Positions 9,328 to 15,893 of a stretch of 54,420 nucleotides of DNA are shown here, in pieces. A program made the translations under genes and the position numbers. Numbering within the stretch: position 1 is the first letter of the stretch; each line of letters begins with the position of its first letter. Source of the DNA: Planctomycetia bacterium (lineage in GTDB: Bacteria > Planctomycetota > UBA8108 > UBA1146); the NCBI GenBank assembly GCA_012269595.1, contig JAAXJX010000007.1, positions 23,658 to 78,077 on the forward strand. The letters are read 5' to 3'. The notes under the pieces were generated by a model. The model made no database searches and was not told where the DNA came from. It saw nothing but the letters and a program-made list of their open reading frames with translations.

Positions 9328-9576
9328 GGAGCCTCCAGGGGTTGTTTACCGAATGATCGTTGGTGCGAACTTCAGGTGATCCGACCGACAGCAAGTGTCC
9401 CCCAGAGGAACAAACTCAACAACTGTGCTTGCGGAAAAGCCCAGTATAAAGAAGGTGAGATCTGCGACCTTTCAATGCCCCAGAACTGTGAAATTGAATC
9501 GATAGAGACGTATTTGTGGTTATTTTGCCTGAGGAAGACACCCGAGGAATAAACCCTCTGAGAAGGAAGGTCCCCC

Positions 9577-10065
9577 ATGAAATCCAGACCCTGCACCCTG
9601 CTCGTTCTTCGGCATGCGGAAAAGGGCGCGGGGGCTGATCCGGATCTCACTCCCTCTGGACGCCAGCGTGCCGTCGATCTTGCCGCACTTTTGAAGGGAG
9701 TTTCGATCCAACGGATGTATTGCACCGAATACATCCGCACCCGGCAAACCCTCGAACCCCTCTCTGAAATCAGTGGCACCGGAATCGAGACGATTTCTGC
9801 AGAAGACGCCCCCCGCTGGCGAAGAATCGTCAGTGAAGTGGAAGCGGGTGAAACCATCGTCATCTGCGGTCACCAAAACACCGTCCCCCTCTTCGTCGAG
9901 GAAGCGGGTGGCGAGATTTCCGGCACGGAGATGCTGTCAGGCCAGCCGTGGATTCCCGGACACATCTTCGACCGTTTGTACGTGGTCAGCTGGCAACCCG
10001 GGGAATCCCGGGATCAGCGAAACGGCCAAACTCTGGAACTCAGATTTGGTGCCTCCTGCGATTGA
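9577..10065 (+). CDS. Histidine phosphatase family protein (SixA-like)
   Basis: 162 residues with GAGAAGGAAGG just ahead of ATG 9577. The phosphoacceptor motif is LRHAEKG (RHA instead of RHG, as in SixA), followed by LTPSGRQRAVDLAALL and the YIRTRQT segment with a catalytic Arg; the second active-site His is in CGHQNTV. These small cytosolic enzymes remove phosphate from phosphohistidine or small molecules; SixA acts on HPt domains. No signal peptide. The gene stands alone between ychF (divergent) and a structured intergenic region ending in a terminator. Confidence 0.88.
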   Translation: MKSRPCTLLVLRHAEKGAGADPDLTPSGRQRAVDLAALLKGVSIQRMYCTEYIRTRQTLEPLSEISGTGIETISAEDAPRWRRIVSEVEAGETIVICGHQNTVPLFVEEAGGEISGTEMLSGQPWIPGHIFDRLYVVSWQPGESRDQRNGQTLELRFGASCD

Positions 10066-10190
10066 GACGCTGATTCCCTCTATGCCAGAACGGCTCAAAT
10101 CGGCCAATAAACCCGGAATTCGCCTTTTCAGATTTTTTTTGAAAATACCTGTCCGACCCCCTGTCCCGACCGGATCTAAGGTCATGGGGA

Positions 10191-10225
10191 GGGGGGGCGC
10201 CGAAGGCGGGCTGGCGATCCCCCCC
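10191..10225 (+). other. GC-rich hairpin in 3' region downstream of the SixA-like gene
   Basis: Seven G at 10191-10197 pair with seven C at 10219-10225, and CGCC (10198-10201) pairs with GGCG (10213-10216) across a two-base AT bulge, leaving an 11-base loop. It lies about 125 bases past the stop of the SixA-like gene and 30 bases ahead of a strong terminator hairpin. It could be part of a long 3' UTR or of a small RNA; there is no coding frame across it that I believe. Confidence 0.45.
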
Positions 10226-10256
10226 AACCCTTGTTCAAAATGCACACACCTCCTCG

Positions 10257-10298
10257 CAGGGCCTCCGGATGCAACGTCCGGTGGCCCTGGTTTTTTTT
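10257..10298 (+). terminator. Rho-independent terminator
   Basis: CAGGGCC-T-CCGGA (10257-10269) pairs with TCCGG-T-GGCCCTG (10277-10289) with one T-T mismatch and a seven-base loop, followed by G and eight T. It ends transcription from the plus strand, i.e. of the SixA-like gene or of a possible small RNA upstream; the next gene is convergent. Confidence 0.85.
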
Positions 10299-10320
10299 GG
10301 AGAACAGAGAAGGGATGCAC

Positions 10321-10926
10321 TCAGGGCTTGTCGATCACGGCAGGCTCTCCGGTGAGATCTTCAAAGATCGCCGGGTAAACCTCTTTCACCCATTGATCCA
10401 GACTCAGTTGATCCAGATCCCGTTGATCGAGATTGGTAGTGCGGTGCTGTTCCAGTAAAGCCTTGAAATCATGGGGGCCTTCATGCCCCCTCTTTCGATG
10501 ACCATAGGGAATCCGCCGCAGCTCCTGCCACGACTCTTCCAGGCTCTCCCCCAGACAGACATGGCGATACAGGGCAGAGCCAAACCCGGTCTTGTCCTTC
10601 CCCCTTTTGCAATAGAGCAACAGGGGCCGTTCGCAGGTACGAAGCAGTTCCAGATAACGGGCGACCGCTTCCGGCCTTGGCAATCGGGACGATCTCAAGT
10701 GAAGATTGTGATAAGTCACTCCCAAACCCGAGAAGTCGATCTCTCCGCGGGCACCATCGGAGGACTCGGGGCGACGAAGATCGATAGCGGTCCGTATCTT
10801 CAGGGACTTCAGAACTCCCTCAAACCAGCGCGCCGACCCGGAGCCACGGGCGATTCGCCAGACATGGGGCGGATCCAGAGGATGCAGGTTTGACCGGAAC
10901 AGGTGCCTGTAGATTCCGCTCAGCAT
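10321..10926 (-). CDS. Tyrosine/dual-specificity phosphatase-like protein with altered P-loop
   Basis: 201 residues. The sequence RIARGSGSARWFEGVLKSLKIRTAIDLRRPE is typical of small cysteine-phosphatase-like proteins, and the active-site loop reads Y-C106-K-R-G-K-D-K112-T-G. Canonical enzymes have C-x5-R-[ST]; here the invariant Arg is Lys (codon AAG), while the Cys is kept. Activity may be reduced or lost, or the protein may bind phosphorylated groups without turnover. The C-terminal ~35 residues are rich in Asp, Gln and Leu (NLDQRDLDQLSLDQW), unlike the rest. The gene is divergent from the SDR gene and convergent with the SixA-like gene. Fold assignment is good; function is not assigned. 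Confidence 0.8.
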   Translation of the reverse strand: MLSGIYRHLFRSNLHPLDPPHVWRIARGSGSARWFEGVLKSLKIRTAIDLRRPESSDGARGEIDFSGLGVTYHNLHLRSSRLPRPEAVARYLELLRTCERPLLLYCKRGKDKTGFGSALYRHVCLGESLEESWQELRRIPYGHRKRGHEGPHDFKALLEQHRTTNLDQRDLDQLSLDQWVKEVYPAIFEDLTGEPAVIDKP

Positions 10927-11093
10927 CGGTTAAACCGTTTCCTTGACAGTCCTCTGAATCGTTGGAGATTTCTCCTGCAACGTCACCCAGAGAGCAAATT
11001 GCCAGACAGATCGGGGGGAGACCAGAACTCTCCGCCGGAATCGCCCGCCTCCGGAGTTCGATTCCCAACCCCCGTTTCAGAATTGGGGTTTCC

Positions 11094-11894
11094 ATGTCTA
11101 CACCCGTCGCCCTGATCACCGGTGCCAGTTCCGGAATCGGCCTCAGCTTCGCCCGCGAGCTCGCTACCCGCGGCTACGACTTGGTTCTCGTTGCACGCCG
11201 CAGGGACCGACTCGAATCGATCGCAGAAGAGTTGCAACGGGAACACCAGATTCAGTGTCGGGTGGAAACCGTGGATCTTGCCCGCTCCGAGGAAATTGAA
11301 CCTCTGGTCGATCGACTCGAATCGGATGGGGTTGAAGTCGAGGTTCTCATCAACAACGCCGGTTATGGATTGTCAGGGGCATTTCTTTCCCGGACCTGGA
11401 AAGAGCATGAGGACTTTCTGCAGGTGTTGCTGCTCTCCGTTTGCGAACTGACCCACCGTCTATTGCCGGGCATGAAAGAGCGGGGCAAGGGCCGCATCAT
11501 TCAGGTTTCATCCTTTGCCGGATTTATTCCGGGAACCGCAGGGCACACCCTTTACGGCGCAGTGAAAACTGCCATGAATCTCTTTACTGAATGCCTGTCC
11601 CTCGAATGCAAGGGCAGCGGAGTCAATGTCACCGCACTGTGCCCGGGTTTTACCCTGACCGAGTTTCACGATGTCAACGGCACCCGTGAGCGCATGTCCG
11701 GCATCCCCGGATTCATGTGGCTCAACTCGGACCGGGTCGCCCGCGAAGCCCTCGAGGATTGCGAGCGGGGCAATGTCTACTGCATTCCCGGTTTCTTCTA
11801 TCGCTCACTGTTGACTCTCCTTGGCCTGATTCCCGCCAGTCTGAGGAGGGCATTGGTCGCCAGCACCGGATCCTCATACAGGGATTCACGATAG
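11094..11894 (+). CDS. Short-chain dehydrogenase/reductase (classical SDR)
   Basis: 266 residues from ATG 11094, chosen because the Rossmann start MSTPVALITGASSGIG follows directly; an in-frame ATG at 10962 would add 44 residues of non-family sequence. It has the cofactor motif TGASSGIG (9-16), an RR pair after beta-2 (VARRRDRL) favouring NADP(H), NNAG at 87-90, and the catalytic Ser139, Tyr154 and Lys158 (YGAVK). The C-terminus LGLIPASLRRAL may be membrane-associated. The ARRRDRLESIAEEL stretch is typical of DltE/YqjQ-like SDRs. The substrate is unknown. Apparently monocistronic. Confidence 0.92.
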   Translation: MSTPVALITGASSGIGLSFARELATRGYDLVLVARRRDRLESIAEELQREHQIQCRVETVDLARSEEIEPLVDRLESDGVEVEVLINNAGYGLSGAFLSRTWKEHEDFLQVLLLSVCELTHRLLPGMKERGKGRIIQVSSFAGFIPGTAGHTLYGAVKTAMNLFTECLSLECKGSGVNVTALCPGFTLTEFHDVNGTRERMSGIPGFMWLNSDRVAREALEDCERGNVYCIPGFFYRSLLTLLGLIPASLRRALVASTGSSYRDSR

Positions 11895-12055
11895 GGATCA
11901 GACCAAACCGGTCACTGGCCAGTACTTCTGCCGCTTTTTCCCATTGGGGTTCCAAATGGAGGATCAGCGATTCATGATACTGGCTGTGTGTGTTTTCAAA
12001 GTTTCAAACAAAGGTGGTGCAACTTTGCACCCAGAAACAATCTGGAGATGATGCG

Positions 12056-12580
12056 ATGACGATGGTCGGAAGCAAAACCCCTGAGTGGAATGCCAATGCA
12101 TACTGGAATGGCGACAACAAAGCCCTGAGCCACGCGGATTTCGCAGGCAAGTGGCACATGATCTACTCCTACCCCTTCAACTTCTCGGGACTGTGCCCCA
12201 CTGAAATCCAGGGTCTCGAAAATCTTCTCGACGACTTCAAGGCAGAAGGTGTTGAAGTCATCGGTGCCAGCGCAGACTCATTCCTCGTTCACAAAAAGTG
12301 GTTTGAGGATGGCGAGACCTTCTCCAGTCCCATCACTCACCCGATCATCGCGGATACCTCCCACGCCTTCTGCAAGGCGTTCGACATCCTCAGGGAAGAT
12401 CTTGGGGTTGCCTACAGGGCCATGGTACTGATCGATCCCGAGGGAACGATTCGCATGCACTCCGTCAATGACCTCGCCGTCAGCCGCAGCCCTGAGGAGA
12501 TGCTGCGCATGACCCAGGCCTTTGTTTCTGGCGGTCTTTGCCCGGCAAACTGGAAAAAAGGCGAAGAGTTCGCAGGCTAG
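12056..12580 (+). CDS. Typical 2-Cys peroxiredoxin (AhpC/TSA family)
   Basis: 174 residues from ATG 12056 with GGAG ten bases upstream; an ATG at 11990 would add an unlikely 22 residues. The peroxidatic Cys47 lies in FNFSGLCPTEIQGLE, the resolving Cys162 in GGLCPANWKKGEEF, both in the family's standard settings. The region GVAYRAMVLIDPEGTIRMHSVND is the conserved core. Such enzymes reduce H2O2 and organic or peroxynitrite peroxides, recharged by AhpF or thioredoxin. No reductase partner is adjacent. A strong terminator follows. Confidence 0.95.
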   Translation: MTMVGSKTPEWNANAYWNGDNKALSHADFAGKWHMIYSYPFNFSGLCPTEIQGLENLLDDFKAEGVEVIGASADSFLVHKKWFEDGETFSSPITHPIIADTSHAFCKAFDILREDLGVAYRAMVLIDPEGTIRMHSVNDLAVSRSPEEMLRMTQAFVSGGLCPANWKKGEEFAG

Positions 12581-12626
12581 TTTTTCCCGCTTGTTTCGAG
12601 CTGGAAATCACCGAAAGAAAACTCAG

Positions 12627-12655
12627 AAGGCTGGCCGATTGGCCAGCCTTTTTTA
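12627..12655 (+). terminator. Rho-independent terminator of the peroxiredoxin gene
   Basis: AAGGCTGGCC (12627-12636), loop GATT, GGCCAGCCTT (12641-12650): a perfect ten-base-pair stem directly followed by a T-rich tract. Confidence 0.92.
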
Positions 12656-12996
12656 TTCGGACAGTTGAAGAGGGGTCGTTGTTTTTCTACATGTGAATCC
12701 AAGCGACAATTGTTTGGAAAACTGATCAACTCCGACTCACCTGTCTAACCATCCCGTTTGATTTACGAATTTGATTCTATTTGCAACTTTCACTCAAAAA
12801 GTTCGTGCAACCACTTCTGACAGTTATTAGATGTGCCTGCGAATATTGACAGTTGCCATGAAACTGACACTGTTTTCGTTGTGGACAGTGGTTCCCACCA
12901 ACGTGAATCACCACCCTCGTAATAAAAACTCGGGAGTCGTCCTTATAGCACTCCCACTTGAGTTGACGGCCCTATAGCGATTTTGAGGAGAATCCT
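12656..12996 (+). promoter_or_regulatory. Gene-free leader region upstream of the first di-haem peroxidase gene
   Basis: About 340 bases, visibly more AT-rich than the flanking genes and without a credible ORF. It holds an 8-base direct repeat TGACAGTT (12818-12825 and 12848-12855) with related copies (TGACACTG near 12865, GGACAGTG near 12883), one of which includes a TTGACA that could be a -35 element, though no good -10 follows at the usual distance. Nearer the gene, GGGAGT (12932-12937) and ACTCCC (12950-12955) can form a small hairpin. The start codon at 12997 has AGGAG upstream. Confidence 0.4.
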
Positions 12997-15537
12997 ATGA
13001 AACGCATTTTCATTGTATTTTTTCTGTCCCTGGTGCTAGCTACCCCAATGGCAGCTCAGGACTTTGGTCCTCTGGGCTCACTGCAGACGCCGCTTCCTGG
13101 CAATCTGAGTGAGTTCATTCTCGACGAATCCAAAGCCATCGAACTGGGCAAAGCCCTCTTCTGGGATATGCAGGTGGGTTCGGATGGCCTGACAGCATGT
13201 GCCAGCTGCCACTTTTCTGCGGGAGGCGATACCCGAGCCGTAGGCCAGGCCCATCCCGGTGCACTGGGCACCTTTTCCAACTTGGGCCCCAACCATGTGT
13301 TCAATGCAGACGACTTCCCCTTCCGCAAGTTATCTGACCCGGATGACGCAGAGTCAGCAGTGCTGCGTGATTCCACGGAGGTCGGTGGATCTGCAGGCAT
13401 TCATATTCAGGATTTCAATGCGATTTCGTTCAATGCTCTCGGGGAATCCGGCGCTGCAGACGACTGCTCCAATCTGGATGCTGACGGACTCCCTATCGAA
13501 GACCCCACTTTCAACCTGAATGGCGTCAACTTGAGGCAGGTCACGGGACGCAACGCTCCCAGTGCAGTCAACGCCATTCATTACGTCGACAATTTCTGGG
13601 ATGGTCGCGCACGCTCCGATTTCAACGGAGTCAATCCGGGTGGACTCACTGACCCGGACGCTGCCATCTTGAAACTGGATGCGGATGGCAATGTGGTTCC
13701 CTGTGGAATCACCATGGAAAAAGCTTCTCTGGCTTCCCAGGCTGTAGGCCCCCCGTTGAGTGGTGTCGAAATGTCTGGTGCCGGAAGAGCCTATGCCGAC
13801 CTCGGTAAAAAAATCTGCAACATTCAGCCATTGGCTCTGCAAACCGTCGCTACCGACGACAGTGTCCTTGGAAACCTTGCCAATACCGGCATGGCTGGAA
13901 AAGGTCTCAACATCTCCTATGTGGAAATGATTCAGGGCGCATTCCGTCCCGAATACTGGAATTCAGAAGTGCTCTTTGATGTGCAGGGCAATCCGTTGCT
14001 CGACGCTGCAGGCCAGCCGTTGACCGGCGCTCCCGATGGTCCCGACCAGTTCACCATGATGGAAATCAACTTTTCCATGATCTGGGGATTGGCGGTGATG
14101 CTCTACGAAGCCACCCTCGTTTCTGATCAGACCCCCTTTGACGCATGGCTCGCCGGTGATGAGGACGCCCTCTCACCGGAAGCCGAGAACGGCATGGATG
14201 CTTTCTACAGTGGCGGCCTGAAGTGCGGTCACTGCCATAGCGGCCCCCTGCTTTCTGCGGCCACCTGGGATCAGTTGAATATCGATGACAAGGTGGGAGA
14301 GGGTCCCGTTGTCAATCAACCGATGAATGACGGTAAAGGCAATGCTGACAAGGGCTTCTTCAACATTGGAGTTCGTCCGGTTGCCGAAGATATCGGTCGA
14401 GCCGCTCTCGGAGAAAACACCTGGGCCGGAGCTCTCGCTGCGGGGAATGACTACCTTCTGCCCGACAACCAGATCGAAGATATCGATAACGGAGACCCGG
14501 ATCGCAACATCGGTGCCTTCAAGACCCCGACGCTGCGTAACGTCGAACTCAATGGTCCCTTCATGCACAACGGCAGTCAGGCCACCCTTAAACAGGTGGT
14601 AGAGTTTTACACCCGTGGTGGTGATTTCACTCATATTGAGCCACAGTTCGTTCACAAGTACGTGAACCCCATCGGCAAACTGCGTGGCAAAGAGCCGCGT
14701 CAGGAAGCAGTGGTCGCCTTCATGAAGGCTCTCACTGATGAGCGTGTTCGCTGGGAGATGGCTCCCTTCGACCACCCGGAATTGCTGATTCCGAATGGTG
14801 CTGCACTGGATGAAAATGGCGAAGCACAACTGGGTCCCCTGAACCTGAATGACTCCGACGACTACCTTTTGACATTGCCCGCAGTCGGTGCATCCGGACG
14901 TGCAGCTCAGGGTCTTCCGCCTGTGAAGGGCTTCCTTGAGGAAAACTCTTCCAATACCAACACGACCGGAACCCTGTCTTCCGTTGTTGAGGAAGTTCTT
15001 GTCCCAACCTGTTTTGAAAGCGGAAGCGAAGTTCTTCTGACCTGGGAAGTCCTGTCCCCGGCTGTGACGAGCATCACGCTGGAGATCGACCATGGCGGGA
15101 TTCTGGGAGCCGAGACCCATGTTCTTCCGGCAGGGCAAACCTCCTTCACCGATTCCAACTTCAGGCCCGGCGTCACCGGATACCTGCTGACCCCCTTCAC
15201 ACTGGGCTCTGAAATGAAGTCTTCGGCGTGTTACATCCGTCGAGGGGCACAACCGGGATCGGTCACCCAATTCCTGAGGGGTGATATCAGCAATGACGGC
15301 CAACTGGATCTGGCAGATGCCATCTTCTCGCTGGAAGCGGTCTTCCTGGGGGCTCCTGTCGCCTGTAAAGATGCGGCGGACTGGAACGACGATGGCCAGC
15401 ATGACATCAGTGACCCGATTGCCACCTTGTCGTACATTTTTGGTTCTGGGCTCGCTCCGGCTGCCCCCTATCCAGCCTGCGGCACGGACCCGGTTTTCGA
15501 CTCACTCAATTGCGAAAGTTCGAGTATTTGCCCCTGA
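12997..15537 (+). CDS. Secreted di-haem cytochrome c peroxidase/MauG-like protein with dockerin-like tail (copy 1)
   Basis: 846 residues. A signal peptide (MKRIFIVFFLSLVLATPMAAQ) is followed by a CCP/MauG domain: haem 1 at C68-A-S-C-H72 and haem 2 at C410-G-H-C-H414, with the conserved GPFMHNGSQATLKQVVEFY stretch near residue 515. Residues ~665-750 look like a fibronectin-III/beta-sandwich domain. The C-terminus has two dockerin-like calcium loops (GDISNDGQLD near 762 and DWNDDGQHDISD near 797) and ends P-Y-P-A-C-G-T-D-P ... C, the layout used by many Planctomycetota surface proteins. Peroxide reduction or MauG-like oxidation of a partner in the periplasm or at the cell surface is inferred. 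Its closest relative is the next gene, a tandem paralogue. Confidence 0.92.
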   Translation: MKRIFIVFFLSLVLATPMAAQDFGPLGSLQTPLPGNLSEFILDESKAIELGKALFWDMQVGSDGLTACASCHFSAGGDTRAVGQAHPGALGTFSNLGPNHVFNADDFPFRKLSDPDDAESAVLRDSTEVGGSAGIHIQDFNAISFNALGESGAADDCSNLDADGLPIEDPTFNLNGVNLRQVTGRNAPSAVNAIHYVDNFWDGRARSDFNGVNPGGLTDPDAAILKLDADGNVVPCGITMEKASLASQAVGPPLSGVEMSGAGRAYADLGKKICNIQPLALQTVATDDSVLGNLANTGMAGKGLNISYVEMIQGAFRPEYWNSEVLFDVQGNPLLDAAGQPLTGAPDGPDQFTMMEINFSMIWGLAVMLYEATLVSDQTPFDAWLAGDEDALSPEAENGMDAFYSGGLKCGHCHSGPLLSAATWDQLNIDDKVGEGPVVNQPMNDGKGNADKGFFNIGVRPVAEDIGRAALGENTWAGALAAGNDYLLPDNQIEDIDNGDPDRNIGAFKTPTLRNVELNGPFMHNGSQATLKQVVEFYTRGGDFTHIEPQFVHKYVNPIGKLRGKEPRQEAVVAFMKALTDERVRWEMAPFDHPELLIPNGAALDENGEAQLGPLNLNDSDDYLLTLPAVGASGRAAQGLPPVKGFLEENSSNTNTTGTLSSVVEEVLVPTCFESGSEVLLTWEVLSPAVTSITLEIDHGGILGAETHVLPAGQTSFTDSNFRPGVTGYLLTPFTLGSEMKSSACYIRRGAQPGSVTQFLRGDISNDGQLDLADAIFSLEAVFLGAPVACKDAADWNDDGQHDISDPIATLSYIFGSGLAPAAPYPACGTDPVFDSLNCESSSICP

Positions 15538-15893
15538 AGGGCGCATTGAACGAATCTGTGGAAATCAGAAGACACTGCCAAAGCCTCCCCGATCGCTTTC
15601 ATGGCGATGGGGGAGGCTTCGGTCTTTACTGACTCACCTGCCTTATGTATTAACAAGTACTGCTAACAAATCGGGTTGCGAGAAGCCACTGTAAACCTTT
15701 TAATCGGTGCAGAAGGAGGAAATCCCTCCAAACTAATGTGTCGAATATTAAGGATATTGACTGATTATCTTGGGGAGTGCTCTCGGGAAAGGGCCTTTTC
15801 TCATTACAAACTCAGTCATTAAGTAACCAGAACAAGTGTGTTCGTATTCTCACTAGCGTTGAGATGATGTTGACATTTGAAAGCAGGTTCGTA
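15538..15893 (+). promoter_or_regulatory. Spacer between the two peroxidase genes
   Basis: About 355 bases without a convincing gene. The left part carries the terminator-like hairpin; the right part (about 15640-15890) is AT-rich and presumably holds the second gene's promoter, although I cannot pick a clear -35/-10 pair. An in-frame extension upstream of 15894 exists but its sequence does not resemble a signal peptide. Confidence 0.35.
15581..15630 (+). terminator. Terminator-like hairpin after peroxidase copy 1
   Basis: AAGCCTCCCCGATCGC (15581-15596) pairs with GCGATGGGGGAGGCTT (15604-15619) with one mismatch, a seven-base loop, and then CGGTCTTTACT. The stem is strong but the T tract is short, so termination may be partial. 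Confidence 0.65.

Noticed and set aside
11056-11075. tRNA T-arm-like GTTCGATTCCC
   Set aside because: Flanks cannot form the five-base-pair T stem and no acceptor or anticodon arm is near.
14173-15402. 409-residue minus-strand ORF
   Set aside because: Runs antisense through the clear di-haem peroxidase gene; no recognisable motif of its own.
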